DNA from: Scylla paramamosain
Lineage: Eukaryota > Arthropoda > Malacostraca > Decapoda > Portunidae
Assembly (NCBI RefSeq): GCF_035594125.1
Contig: NC_087181.1
Location: 5,762,427 to 5,826,426 of the forward strand
Direction of reading: 5' to 3'
Length of the DNA stretch: 64,000 nucleotides
Shown: one piece after another, positions 1-12,439 of the stretch
How the letters are laid out: every line of letters starts with the position of its first letter
Position numbering within the stretch: the first letter of the stretch is position 1
Notes under the pieces: model-generated
Database searches by the model: none
Told to the model about the DNA's origin: nothing
Seen by the model: only the letters and a program-made list of their open reading frames with translations
Made by a program: the position numbers and the translations under genes

Positions 1-735
1 TGATGCATACACTCTCATTGAATGGTGTGAAACGTGGCTTATAACTTTAATTTTGATATATGCCACGTATCAAATATTGGAAATAGCAATCCGCAGGAAA
101 ATTATAAAAAAGTAATCTTCCATCAAAAGTTTGGATCCTGAGAAAGATCTGGGAGCGTTAGTGACAACAGATCTTAAACCAATCAAACAATGGAACGAAG
201 TCATTGAAATTGCCAATAAATTAATAGTTTTCACCTTCTAATCTGAAAAAAAAAAATCTTACCTTGTACAACTCACTTGTACGTCCTCATCTTGAATACA
301 ATGTACAGTTTTTGTCATCCTGTTATAAAAGGAATATTGAGAGATTACGAAAAAAGACAATACGAAATAGAGTAACGAAAATTACTCGAAGGCTTCGCAA
401 TAAACCCTACAAGGAACGCCTTAAAGAACGAGATCTATTCTCCCTCTCCAAACGCAGGCTAAGAGGGGATGTGATATTGCTTTACTAAACTTTTAAGGTT
501 TTCACAAATATCAGACCGGAATTCTTCCTAAGATTCAACATGTCTAATATTACAAGAAACAATAGCAAATAATAGATAAGCGATTTCAAACAAATGAAGC
601 CAAACATTTTATTTCAATCGTGTCATAAATATGTTGAATTGTGTTCCATCAAGCGTCGTTAACTCAGGTACTGTTCACTCATTGAAAACCTGTCTTGACA
701 AGTATGTAGACAGTAATTCCCGGTTGTCATTGTTC
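1..735 (+). mobile_element. CR1-like LINE fragment (family B), C-terminal part of reverse transcriptase
   Basis: The plus strand carries a decayed C-terminal half of a non-LTR retrotransposon ORF2. Motifs in order are EKDLGALVTTDLKP (near 140-180), LVRPHLEY (near 270-300), a region resembling the family's RRATKMIPGLRNLSYEERLK block, and FSLSKRRLRGD (near 440-470). The last part resembles the C-terminal SSVV...F+..LDKY block at 650-705. This order is characteristic of CR1-superfamily LINEs. Frameshifts and stops break it; the longest open stretch is 264-488. The endonuclease and the first part of the polymerase are missing, as in 5'-truncated copies, although the window edge also cuts it. It is related to the copies at 9.6-12.4 kb. 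Confidence 0.8.
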
Positions 736-1190
736 ATGTCTGAATAACGAACACGTTCACTCCGTACTGTCCGTGCTGGCATGTAGATTGTATGTGGTCG
801 AAGTAGTCCTCCTGTCTTTCTTAGTTTCCTCTCACACTCCATGTTGTTTTTTTCTGTACAACATGGTACCATTTCCTTTTTCAGGTGAGCCTTGCCTGGA
901 GGGATAGGGGGTGGGGGATGGAAGGACCCTTCTTCTGTGCTATCCTTTCTCTACCACTAATAGAGTAGAATAGTTACCCAAACAGACTTACAAGAACCTC
1001 TTGGTCCGTTACTGTTTGGACTTCTTTTGTATTCGTTTGGTTCCTCTTTCTGTGCTATCCTGTTTGTCTCTTCCACTAGTTAGCGTAGAGTAGTTACCCA
1101 AACAGCCCAGTACAGACCTCAGGAACCTTTGTTGTTTGGACTTTGTTTTTATTCTCCTCTCCTCCTCCTCCTCCTCCTCCTCTCACCACA
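736..1190 (+). repeat. LINE family B 3' untranslated region with an internal tandem duplication and (TCC)n end
   Basis: After the RT remnant there is a non-coding tail. It contains two diverged direct copies of a ~110-bp unit, near 930-1040 and 1045-1157. Both share CTGTGCTATCCT, GAGTAG..AGTTACCCAAACAG and TTGTTTGGACTT. The tail ends in a TCC-rich tract (about 1150-1180). The LINE copy at 9.6-10.8 kb also ends in (TCC)n, which supports assigning this to the element's 3' end. Confidence 0.55.
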
Positions 1191-1559
1191 TGATGAACCT
1201 GTGAGGGGCATTGAAAACTGAACAACCCAATCAGTTAGTGACTATCATAGGGATTTGAGGTACCAGGGGTCACTGCTGCAGGAGTGCGGCGCTCCTTTAC
1301 CAGAAGTGCACTCTTATAGGAGTCGCATGGTAGCCGGAGCCTGATTGACTGATGCCTCTCTTGAAAGCGCCAGGCACAGTATAGAGAACCCAGCAAGCCC
1401 TCATTTGTTACAATTTTTTTTTTTTTTTTTTCAATTTTCCGCGCATGACGTCACGTTGTCGGAGATCAGGACTGGCAGATTCGCCTTTTTTAGGCCAAAA
1501 CATAATTTTTGGCTTTTTCCATGCATTTGGTCTAAGGATATCTAGTTTGCCATGAATTA

Positions 1560-1593
<34 letters not shown>

Positions 1594-1875
1594 TTTTATT
1601 TTTTTTTTTTTAATATGTTGCTTAAATATGCTCCATTTCGCCATAACAAGTTTATTTAATATGGTAAGTTTGTTCACCGCCACCTAAGACAAAACTTTTT
1701 TTTCAAGTTGTCGAGTGCGCGTATGTTTTCCTTTATTTTCCTTCTGTTACCATGGTTATCTTTGCAGTTTTTCCCATTTTCTCTTATTGCTATTGAATAA
1801 CAATAAGGGAAAATTGGACAAATCAACTGGGTGATGATGCTGATGACGCGCGAGTCCACGGCTGAACTCTGGCGT

Positions 1876-1920
<45 letters not shown>

Positions 1921-4139
1921 CGGCTGATGTAATTTAAGTCTTCCTATCAACAGCTACCTGTGTTCATGAACAAGCCAGGAGTACGTTGATAGGATGCTGT
2001 CTATGGTAGTACCGTATATTTTGTTATGATGAGTCATTGGTAAACTCGTTTTCCATCTCCCAAAAGCGATCGTTCTGGTTGTTTATATTTATGTCGAGTG
2101 GGAAAGAAAAATGTCTAGAGCAGTGTGATTGAACTGTAGGCCCGCGCGCCAGTTGATTTAGTGTGGCCCGCGTGCACTCATTGATTAATTTTATATGAGG
2201 AAAAATATACTGAAATGATATTCAGCAAAGGTCAAGTGTGTGGAATAATAACGATTAGCTTGTTATGACATTGCTGCTACAATAACATAATGCCTGCAGA
2301 GCGAAAGTCCTTCCCCATGGTTATGAAGTAGGGACGTAGATATATGGTACACGTCATGAACACGGCCACTTCTTTGTGCCAAGAACGTTTTCATAATGTG
2401 TTGTTAGTATTTTTGCATTCACTCCTAAACCCACCAATCTCAGTTAGTGTACATTGGATTGGGGTCAGGTTTCAGATGAGGCGTCGGGAGCTGTATGGCC
2501 TTAGGCCTAGTTGCCTAGCAATTACCGTTACAAGTAACTCTCTTCCACTGTCGGTATTCTCACACTGGAATTGAATTCTCTGAATTGGTTTCCGATTTTT
2601 GGCCGAGGCGAAGGACTGACGAAGTACGTGGCACTTGTATACACAGATCGCCACTCCAGTAGTCCGCTATAGCCCAGTGCTCAGTACACATCGTATAATA
2701 TTATTAATATTATAATATTATAATAATAATACACATCGTGTAATATTATTAAAATTAATTTTTCGATGTTTATTCATCAGTTTAGTTTTTCATCCATTAT
2801 CAGTATTATCATTATTAGTAACATTTATAATTCCTGTGTGCACCGTTACCTAGTGAACATAAAAGAAGAAAAACACAAACCTCAACACACTTAAGAAGAA
2901 AGTATCCTACACAACACAAATAAGTAAATCTACATAAATGTTAACTTGAGCGAAAATCAAGTTGTATGGTAATAAATAAATTCTGCAAAGCAAATAGATT
3001 CAGTACATAAGTAACAGAGAAAAAACAGTAGGAAATATAGATGTAAATGCCAATGACACCGTGCAGAGCATAAAGTATAAAAAACAAGGTCTCCATCGTT
3101 ACAAATACTGAACTATTAAAACTTACAGCTTACAAGATACGACGCGGAAATAAAAGGACACAAACAAGCTACACTACAGTGATGGTGCTGATGACGATGA
3201 TGACGGTAATAATAATAATTTTAATGATAATAATAATAGTAATAATATTAATTAATAATATATAATAATAATAATAATAATGATAACAACAACAACAACA
3301 ACAACAACAACAGTACCACTTCACTACGTTTCGCCTCACGCGGGGAGCAGGGGTGGGAGGGGCACAGGTCTTTCTTCTTTTTCATGCAGTATTCTTTTTT
3401 ATACCTATGAAGCATAAACACACTTCCAGCCTCCGCTGGTCCCCCCTACCCTCTCTCTCTTAATCCTTCCCGACGCCGCCCTTCCTCCCAGTCGGAAGCT
3501 TTCATCCTGCTGATAGGTAGTAAAGCCTGTGTGAAGAAGTGAGTGCTTCACCAACTTTTTTCAGTGACATAATTTGATTGATGTCTATGTTGAGAGTGGA
3601 CGTGAATTACGAATAAAGCAATCCGTGGTTCTCTGGGCTGAGTCATTCTCGTGCTGCAGGATGGACAGGTGTAATGGTGTGTTGTTGTTATTGTTGTTGT
3701 TGTCGGTGGTGGTGGTGCAGCACAGGGGAGGGTTCCAGAAGGCTGCTCCATAACCAAGGAATTCCTGCCTCTGTAAAGTTCTCTGATCTTACCTACTGCT
3801 ATTTGTACTCCACGACATACTCCCATAAGTCAACAGTTATCTAATTATCACTGTGGGATGAACGTTCACATTAGAATGAGCAGCAGTTTTTCTTATTGAA
3901 CTTTTGGTGCTGCATGAACACAGGAAGGGAAATGATGTGTTCAAATATATCTTGTTTACCGTTGGGGTTTCATGGCGTAGTGACAGTCTTGGGAACCCAG
4001 TGTGTGTGGGATGCCAGCGGTCATATCCCATACAAAATACAATAAATAAATAACGTCATGAAAATAATTGACATCGTAATTCTTTAATACATACTGGTTT
4101 GAACATAAAGTGGTTAAATAGAGCAACTTTACAAAAAAG
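1191..4139. other. Non-coding stretch with simple repeats, no recognised gene
   Basis: I recognise no protein family here on either strand. Visible simple sequence includes (ATT)n with poly-T near 1558-1611, a 42-base poly-T tract at 1877-1918, an AT-rich hairpin-like stretch near 2698-2735, and (AAT)n followed by (AAC)n at about 3205-3312. Short open frames are low-complexity or have no recognisable motif. Confidence 0.6.
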
Positions 4140-6545
4140 ATGGGGAAGATGGGGAAATAGACCAACTTTAAAAAAAAGAAAAAGGGCCCTCGTGGCCCAG
4201 TGGCCATCACCATGTGTGATGGAACTGCCCACGGGGAGGAGGGGAGGTGAGTGCGCAGCACCTCCCTACCCCTCCCCAGGGGAGGAAGGCACCGCCTTAC
4301 CGGCCCCCGGGAGAGCAAGGGAGGTGAGTGCACAGCGCTTCCCTTCTCTCCCCTACCTAACCCTGGCAAGTCTACGGACTACCAGGCAAAAAAAAAAAAA
4401 GATAAAAAAAAGATAAAAAAACAAAAGAAAAAAATAAATAAAGGTAAGTGCATAGCGCTTCTCTTCTCTTCACCTAACAGGAAAAAAATATAAAAAATAT
4501 AAAGGTGAGTGCATAGCACTTCCCTTGTCTCCGGCAAAAGATAGAAAAAAATAAAATAAATAAAGAATCAAGGTGAGTGCATAGCACTTCCCTTGTCTCC
4601 TAACCAACCACGCAAAAAAAAAGTAAATAAATAAAAATAAATAAATAAATAAAAATAAATAAAAACCTCCTTACCACCTCGGACCTCGGGAGAGCAAGGG
4701 AGGTGAGTGCACAGCACTTCCCTTCTCTCCCCAAGTCTACGGACTGTCAGACTAAAAAAAATAAAATATATATAGGTATAAAAAAAATAATAATAATAAA
4801 ATAAGTAAAAATAATAAAAAGATAAATGAAAAAATAAGTAAATAAAACAAAAACAATAAAACTCCTACTCCCCCCTCAATAAAACTGACTGAGTCTGGCA
4901 ATCAACAATAAATAATAAAAATAAAACAATACCAACTGACTGACCCTGACAACTCCAAAGACCACCACCCCACCTGGGAAGCACGGGAGGTGAGTGTGCA
5001 GCACCTCCCTACCCTTCCCAGTCTCCCAGTTTGACTTTGACCACCAATCTGACTCATCCTACCAACTCCAACTGTACAGACCACCACCACCACCACCCTT
5101 CTGATCTCGGCAAGGTGAGTGCGTAGCACTTCCCTGGACTGACCCTGACTGACTGACCCTGGCAACTCCAAAAACAACCAACCTGACTGACTTACAGATA
5201 TGTAATCACCTAACTGACTGGCCCTGGGGAGCATGGGAGGTGAGTGTGCAGCACCTCCCTACACTTCCCAGTCTCCCAGTTTGACCTGACTCATCCTGGC
5301 AACTTCAAAGAACAACTCCAAATGTACAGACCAACAGTACCTCCTACTCTGTGTCCCACTCTGACCCTGATCCATACATCCCTACATCCTACCCTGTCCT
5401 GGCTAGGTGAGTGCGTAGCACTTCCCTACCACCTGCCTTACTGACCCTGGTAACCATAAAAACAACCTACCTGACTGACCTACAAATCTTACTGTAATCT
5501 GGCAACAGACCACCAAACTGACGGACTGTGGGGAGCATGGGAGGTGAGTGTGCAGCACCTCCCTACCCTTCCCAGTCTCCCAGTTTGGCTTTGACCACCA
5601 ATGTGACTCATCCTACCAACTCCAAATGTACAGACCACCACCACCACCCCTCTGATCTTGGCAAGGTGAGTGTGTAGCACTTCCTTGACTGAGTGGGCCT
5701 GACTTACTGACCCCCGTAACTCCAAAAACAACCAATCTGACAAATGTTACAAATGTAACCTGGGGAGCATGGGAGGTGAGTGTGCAGCACCTCCCTACCC
5801 TTCCCTACCCTTCCCAGAATAAATGAAAAATAAAAAATAAATAAAACAAAAATAAATAAAGTAAAAACAATAAAGCTCCTACTCCCCCCTCAATAAAACT
5901 GACTGAGTCTGGCAATCAACAATAAATAATGAAAATAAAACAATACCAACCTGACTGACCCTGACAACTCCAAAGACCACCACCCCACCTGGGAAGCACG
6001 GGAGGGGAGTGTGCAGCTCCTCCCTACCCTCCCCAGCCTCCTAGTTTGACTTTGACCACCAATCTGGCTCATCCTGGCAACTCTAACTGTACCGACCACC
6101 ACCAGTACTCCCCACCCTGGCAACTGATCCTGGCAAGGTGAGTGCGTAGCACTTCCCGTGACTCCTCCTGGCAGCTCCAAAGACCCACCATCCTGACCGC
6201 CCCTGGGAAGCACGGGAGGTGAGTGTGCAGCACCTCCCTACACTTCCCAGTCTCCCAGTTTGACTTTGACCACCAATGTGACTCATCCTACCAACTCCAA
6301 ATGTACACACCACCACCACCACCCCTCTGATCTTGGCAAGGTGAGTGCGTAGCACTACCCTTGACTGACTGGGCCTGACTGACTGACCCCGGCAACTCCA
6401 AAAACAACCAACCTGACTGATGTTACAAATGTAACCTGGGGAGCATGGGAGGTGAGTGTGCTGCACATCCCTACCCTTCCCAGTCTTCCACCAACCTGAC
6501 TTGAATTATGACTGGGGAGCAAGGGAGGTGAGTGTGCAGTACTCC
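4140..6545 (+). repeat. Degenerate minisatellite with a GGTGAGTG(T/C)G(C/T)AGCAC core
   Basis: A core of about 22 bases, GGTGAGTG followed by an AGCAC(C/T)TCCCT-like half, recurs about 19 times. Copies start near 4246, 4323, 4443, 4504, 4572, 4702, 4989, 5114, 5239, 5406, 5543, 5665, 5775, 6004, 6137, 6218, 6340, 6451 and 6527. From about 4980 two core types alternate. One is preceded by GGGAG and followed by ACCCTTCCCAGTCTCCCAG; the other is preceded by GGCAAG and often followed by GACTGAC. This gives a higher-order period of roughly 245 bases. Linkers are A-rich in the left part and CCACCA/CTGACTGACC-rich in the right part. The open frames across it are by-products of the repeat. A tRNA A-box-like string (TGGCCCAGTGG) lies near 4194. 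Confidence 0.85.
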
Positions 6546-7165
6546 TACTATCCCCACTCTGAATACCCTATCACCAACCAATTCAGACCACCAAACTGTC
6601 TTAGAAGAACAAGAACAGGAAGCAACGCCATCAGAGGAAGAAGAAGCAGCAGCAGCAGCATTACCGCCATCAGAGGAAGAAAACAAGAAAAAGAAGCAAA
6701 GAAAAAGAATTACCACCACTGTTATCGGAGGAAGAAACATATATATGTAAACTACGACTGGTCAAACTTTCTGTGGCACCAGGCTAAGTTCGACCTGTAA
6801 TGGGCTGTGTTTAGAGAGGGAAAAAAAGTTCCAGGGGTTCATGAAAGGAAAGTACGCTAACTCAGTTAGTGTACTGACAGTGAAAGTGCCAGGCAAGGCT
6901 GCTGCTTCAGACATCCACACTTCAACTTCAACTATGCATGCGAGAATGTTGCTGTATTCTTCCTCCTATTCCTCCTTCTTTTTCTTCTGCAGAAGACTGT
7001 CTTATTACTCCGTCCACAGGCGGCAGTTCTTGTATAAGACTTGCAAACCTGTGTCCACTCATCCCAACTATCGAGAAATATATCTAATCTTCTAAAGGTC
7101 TGGCATCACGTGTTCAAGAGATTTGTCTATTTTTTTTTTTTTTTTTATTTATTTATTTATTTTAT
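6546..7165. other. No recognised gene; (AGC)n and T-rich simple sequence
   Basis: The stretch contains a GAA/GCA-rich segment near 6600-6700 and T-rich and (TTTA)n tracts near 7128-7165. The small open frames have biased composition and no family motif. Confidence 0.5.
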
Positions 7166-7676
7166 TTATGGAGGTGGTGGTGGTGGTGAAGCTGTAAATC
7201 TAGAATGAGAGTGAGCGTCTTTGTGTTTCCTCCACCGGGACGAAGAAATAGAACAGGGATTCCTAATACTCCAGGATTTGGCTTTCTTTCCAGAAAGCAA
7301 TAAAAAAAAAAGCAAAGAAAAATTGTTATATGCTAGTTTTATCGCAATTTTTCATACTTGCAAGTATATTTCACTTATAATGAACGTACAAACTACAGTA
7401 GGAAACCAAAATAATGCCAAAAATGGAAGCATGGATTAAAGGATGCCAAATGTATAAAGACATTAATAGTTTTAAATACTGAAGGAAAGACGGTAATTGT
7501 CTTTCTTGCTACACATTTATATTTAACAAGTGAAGACAGACGTAGGTTGAAAACCAGCCCGGGAAGGAATGTCTGGCGCGTGGCGCTCCTCAAGGCGTCT
7601 TGCCTCGCCGGCACAACAATACATAAAGGACTGAGATGTGAATTAACACTGAAAGAACACTGGCTGGTGAGGTGCT
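7166..7676. repeat. Duplicated ~500-bp segment, copy 1
   Basis: Starting in a (GGT)n tract, this segment matches 14937-15434 almost base for base. Shared stretches include TCTAGAATGAGAGTGAGCGT, GTTATATGCTAGTTTTATCG and AAAACCAGCCCGGGAAGGAA. The two copies differ by scattered substitutions and small indels. Beyond 7676 this copy has about 160 extra bases before the shared GATCTTGCTGCTCTTGTTGG string returns near 7838. No coding capacity was recognised, so it is an unclassified interspersed repeat or a local duplication. Confidence 0.8.
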
Positions 7677-7769
7677 CCTGCAGGGCCGAGGTGGACAGGT
7701 GTTTGTCCAGGATGCCTCGTGTTACTTCTCACCGCGTGTTTTATCTGTTGGAGATTATTACACTAAATA

Positions 7770-7919
7770 TGCTGCTGCTGGTGCTGCTGCTGCTGGTGCT
7801 GCTGCTGCTGGTGTTGGTGCTGCTGTTGCCGTCGCTGATCTTGCTGCTCTTGTTGGTACTGCTGCTTTTACTTCCTTCAACAATAACAACAACAACAGGA
7901 GCAACTGCTTCTGCTGCTG

Positions 7920-7958
<39 letters not shown>

Positions 7959-8056
7959 TTATTGCTACTATTAATACCTGCTACTACTGCTACTACTATT
8001 ACTACTACTATTTTTATTGCTACTATTAATACCTACTACTACTGCTACAACTGCTA

Positions 8057-8089
<33 letters not shown>

Positions 8090-8143
8090 TTGCTGCTGCT
8101 GCCGCTGGCGCTGCTGCTGTTGTTAATGTTGTTGTTGCTGCTG

Positions 8144-8202
<59 letters not shown>

Positions 8203-8275
8203 GTTGCTGCTGCTGCTGCTGCTGGTGCTGCTGCTGGTGCTGCTGCTGCTGTTGCTGCTGGTGCTAAACTTTACA
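7770..8275. repeat. Triplet-repeat expansion (GCT)n / (ACT)n / (AAC)n
   Basis: Runs of CTG/GCT triplets (7771-7830 and 8074-8265) enclose (ACT)n and (AAC)n blocks around 7880-8065. Long poly-Ala, poly-Leu and poly-Ser open frames arise in several frames of these triplets and are not evidence of a gene. Confidence 0.9.
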
Positions 8276-8511
8276 AAAGTCACCACTGCTGTTTTTGCCG
8301 TGGTGCGTGCTGTGCCTCTAATCGTCGTCGTCCTCGTTCTCTTCGTCGTCGTCGTAACAGTAGCATCGTCTGTCAGAGTAAAAAGACAGGCTAAAAGAAT
8401 ACCAGAGGTCACAGAGAACTGGAAGGGGAAAAGCAGCACATTAATTGTTACCTATGGAGAACAAAACAAAATATTCTGGATACATGACAGAACTTCAGCA
8501 TTTCTTTAATT

Positions 8512-8546
<35 letters not shown>

Positions 8547-9103
8547 AGCGAGAGAGAGTTACATAAAGTTACGTACAAATACAGGCCACAACAAACCTTG
8601 CGGTTCTCACTAGATGACCTGTCCTAGGGCTACTAAGGTGATAGTAGACGAAAAGGACAGCAAAGCAGAAGGCTCTCTCCCCACCATCCACTCCCTCCGG
8701 CATAAGCCGTACAGGAAACAGATCTGAAGTAAATACCTTGCTGGGTTAGTGAAGGAAAACCAGAAGGAAAATTTACAGGAAATAATGAAAATAGATGAAA
8801 TGAGGTGTCCCCATTTCCTGAAGGCAAGGAGTTTTAATTTGTAACAAACAAACACTGTTACCCGCGGATTTGAGATAAAATATTTATCAAGACGGCGTTT
8901 CAAATTCTCTACGGTATTGCCAAAAAAAAAAGAAAAAAACATTCGCCAGTATTCGCCCTGCCAGAAATTAAAAATATGTATTGCGCTCCCTTTGACTGCA
9001 GTTCAAGCTGGTGGCAGCGACGTGCTAGTGGTTGTGGTGGTGGTGGTGGTGGTGGTGGTGATTGTTGTGGCTTGGAAGTTAGCTAATTAAATTTCGTTTT
9101 CAT
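8276..9103. other. No recognised gene; (GT)n and (GGT)n tracts
   Basis: The stretch holds a (GT)n tract at about 8514-8544 and a (GGT)n tract at about 9031-9060. Short open frames show no recognisable domains. Confidence 0.5.
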
Positions 9104-9315
<212 letters not shown>

Positions 9316-9335
9316 TATATATAGTTTTTGTTTCC

Positions 9336-9443
<108 letters not shown>

Positions 9444-9589
9444 CAAAATGTTCCTTTTGAAAATATTTTAGTATATAGGTACTAGTGGTTGATAACCTTG
9501 TGATATATGAATGTTGTATAGAAACGCGTTTCACGAGTTTGCAATTACAATTAGGATCATTTACTTTATTTCAACTTATACGTTTTGGG

Positions 9590-10770
9590 TCCATTACTTT
9601 TTTTGATGTATATAAATGATTTAGACTGCGGCATTGTATCAAGAATATCCAAATTCACCGACGACACTAAACTAGGCGGTAAAGTACTTATAAGAGACGA
9701 TTGTGATGTCATCTAGCAAGATTTAGACAACCTTAGTAGCTGGAGCGACAAGTGGTTTTTAAATTTTAATGGAGATAAATGCAAAGTAATGCACATCGGT
9801 CATAACAATGTGATATATAATTATAAATTACATGAACAAAACTTAATCTAAGTTACTGAAGAGAAGGACCTGGGGGTATTAGTAACAAATGACTTGAAAT
9901 GTGCAACGCAGTGTTCGGCCGCGAGTCGTAAAGCTTGGGATTTATTGCGCGTAATTTTGATTGTAAAACACCTGAAGTCATAACGCGTCTATATACGTCA
10001 TTAGTGAGACCGCATTTGGAATATGCGGTTCAGTTCTGGTCTCCATGCTATCAAAAAGAACTTAAGAAATTGGAGAGCGTGCAAAGACGAGCATCCAAAC
10101 TAATCCCAGGAATACGTGGTCTTTCTTATAGTGAACGTCTAAAAAGATTAGATATGTTTTCCCTTAGAGATCGTCGCATCCAAAGTGACCTCATTGAAAC
10201 ATTCAAAATACTGAAGAATATAGATAAGATAGATTACAAAAATCTCTCAGCTTTCGCAATCAATAACAAGAAATAACGGCTTGAAACCTAAAGGACAGCG
10301 ATGTAATACTGATTTGCGAGGAAACTTTTTTAACGTAAGAGTAGTTGAATGTTGGAAGAAGTTACCAGCGTCTGTAGTGCAAGTTACTACGGTGGCTACC
10401 TTCAAAAGTAAATTAGGTAAGTTTTATAAAGAAAATAGTTTCCGATCATTTTTTTTTCCCCTCTTGTAGCGATAGCAGTATTTACGGTAGATCTCTTCTT
10501 TTTCCCATCTTTCCTATATAAATTTCCCCGATTGTTCCTCTCAGGAATCGGGGTGAACTTTTCGTTTTATTTCTTGCCGGGTAACGCTGGAGTGAGTGGT
10601 GGGTGGGGAGGAGCCTCTCCTGTTCTATCCTTGCCTCGTACTAAGTATATAGCTTATTGTAGATGTAGTATAGTGAACGAGTGACCTCGTCATAGGTCGC
10701 AAGGCCTGTCACTCGCCTTTCCTTTGTATTCCTATGTATTCCTCCTCCTCCTCCTCCTTCTCCTCCTCCT
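9590..10770 (+). mobile_element. CR1-like LINE fragment (family B), polymerase 3' half plus 3' UTR
   Basis: Translation in shifting frames gives the thumb and C-terminal region of a LINE reverse transcriptase. It starts with LMYINDL and FTDDTKLGG near 9600-9680; the second position of the usual F/YADD box is T here. It continues through WFLNFNGDKCKVMHIG and EEKDLGVLVTNDLK. An open segment at 9935-10276 follows with LVRPHLEYAVQFWSP, VQRRASKLIPGIRGLSY and FSLRDRRIQSDLIE. The C-terminus at 10281-10469 has FFNVRVVECWKKLPASVV. Stops and frameshifts make it a pseudogene. The 3' UTR runs to a (TCC)n tract near 10740-10770. The endonuclease is absent, so this is a 5'-truncated copy. Confidence 0.85.
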
Positions 10771-11412
10771 CTATCGTTTACAGCCTCTCACCAAAGAAAA
10801 GCGCCTGTCATAAATACAAAGACACCAAAAATAACGATGACAAAGCAGAACATGATCGATTGCGGCGTTATTGTAAAAACTTATAAGAGACAGTAAGAAA
10901 AACATTGAACTTCATATTGATAATTCATGTAAAACAAATCCCAAGGAATTCTTTAGATGCATTAGAAAGATAAAAAGTATTAACCACTATAACTGGCCCT
11001 CTTGTCTTGAAAAATGGCAAACACACTGACAGTGAAATCCAAATGGCTGAGAATCTAAGCGACTACTTTGCATCCATATTCGCTACAGAAAAGAATTCTG
11101 AATATCTACCTCACATTGAAGCCCTAAGTATCACCGCGTTTTTGAGCACGTGTACTTCAAAAGAAAAAGAAAGTTTAGATGCGATTAATGAAATTAAAAT
11201 AAAGAAAACACCACGACCGGATAAAATTTCCCCACGAATATTGAAGGAGGATAAAAACGAGCTTACAAAGCCTCTATCCATATTATTGAAGAAATCATTA
11301 AACATTCGGCAAGTCCTAGACGAATGGAAACTAGGTAATGTTACACCTATCTTCTGAAAAGGCGACAAATCTCAGTCTCAAAACTAGCGTCCCATAATCC
11401 TCACATCTGTGT

Positions 11413-12105
11413 GTTCTAGTGGGGTTGAATTATCAATTATCCCTGGACACTGTTCATTAGTTTCTTACCTTTATGTAGTAGTTAAGGTCACTCATGGTGA
11501 GTTTCTCTGGTTTTCAGGTGAATGTCAAAAGTGAACGTTTAAAAATATGTATATTTAGATATATGTACAGAGTTCTGGGAGAAGGGTGTGGCGTGTACGG
11601 GACAAGGGATGTCCTCTACGTGGTGCAGCGTTACATCCTGGCAAGAGAGTGCCGGACCCGGCTGTAGGGACGCTTAGCGCCTTCAAAGAGTGCTGACAGT
11701 AGAAATATGGGCGGGTTGACCGCACTCATAGAACATGAATGTATTCATAGTTATAGCTGTCTAATTACATAAATAAGGCAAGGGACAAACTACTTATAGC
11801 TAAAAATTATACACGCCGAAATACATTAGAGAGAGATTAACTTTGGAGAATACTTATATAATATAATGTAGATGCTACCGATTATTTATCAGTGGCAGTG
11901 AAAGGACTGTGTGAAGTTCCATGGTGTGTTTGTGTGTGTGTATGTGTGTGTGTGTGTGTGTGTGTGACGTAGGGTGGCGTGATCATGTCCGCCCCACCCT
12001 TATCCACCGACACCCATTATCTACACTTATGCATACATGTGTACATACACTTGTATTGCTAACTATGCGAAGCATTATATATACAATACACATTATTATT
12101 AATTG
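11413..12105. other. Unclassified ~690-bp insertion inside the family B LINE
   Basis: This block separates two parts of the RT that are contiguous in related copies (LTSV followed by VDKLVES). It contains (GT)n near 11930-11966 and no recognisable ORF. I could not see terminal inverted repeats or a clear target duplication, so the element class is unknown. Confidence 0.5.
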
Positions 12106-12343
12106 TGTGACACCGTTACTTGTAGTGGATAAACTTGTGGAATCAATGGTACGGGATAGAACAGTAGAATTCCTGGAAAGTAACCGTATCATAAAGGACA
12201 CTCAACATGGATTTAGTAGTAAACGTTCATGTTTAACGAATTTACTGGACTTTTTTCACGACTTACATAATATGTGTGATAATACCAGGCCAGTAGATAT
12301 GGTTTATTTTGATTTTCAAAAAGCATTTGATAAAGTTCCTCTG

Positions 12344-12415
12344 ATAAAGTTCCTCTTTGATAAAGTTTTCTGCAGCATAATAAAGTTCCTCTTTGATAAA
12401 GTTTTCTGCAGCATA
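12344..12415 (+). repeat. 36-bp tandem duplication at the broken end of the LINE
   Basis: ATAAAGTTCCTCTTTGATAA and the following 16 bases occur twice in succession with a 36-bp period, starting at about 12344 and 12380. The duplicated sequence derives from the FDKVP part of the RT. Confidence 0.85.
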
Positions 12416-12439
12416 ATCAAGATGATCACGGAATAATTG

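Larger units (their letters stand above)
10850..12420 (+). mobile_element. CR1-like LINE fragment (family B), polymerase 5' half, split by an insertion
   Basis: The segment 11007-11357 encodes the linker and fingers of a LINE RT. It includes MAENLSDYFASIF, TPRPDKISPRILKE, LTKPLSILLKKSLN and WKLGNVTPIF, ending with RPIILTSV near 11400. The next RT block, VDKLVESMVRDRTVEFLE and KDTQHGFSSKRSCLTNLL, resumes at about 12125, followed by MVYFDFQKAFDKVP. The ~690 bases between are unrelated. The copy ends near 12420 in a short tandem duplication next to a Mutator-like pseudogene. It complements, but does not overlap, the 3' half at 9.6 kb. Confidence 0.85.

Noticed and set aside
4183..4210. tRNA A-box-like string suggesting a SINE head
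   Set aside because: No B box (GGTTCGA-type) is seen downstream at the right distance, so a SINE cannot be supported.
4140..6545. Possible CRISPR-like array of spaced repeats
   Set aside because: Repeats are degenerate, spacing is irregular, linkers are themselves related, and the context is eukaryotic transposons.
6841..7095. 84-codon plus-strand frame
   Set aside because: Biased Ser/Tyr/Phe composition from a pyrimidine tract and no recognisable domain.
8017..8509. Long poly-Ala, poly-Leu and poly-Ser open frames on both strands
   Set aside because: All are readings of the GCT/ACT triplet array; no domain, no start or splice context.
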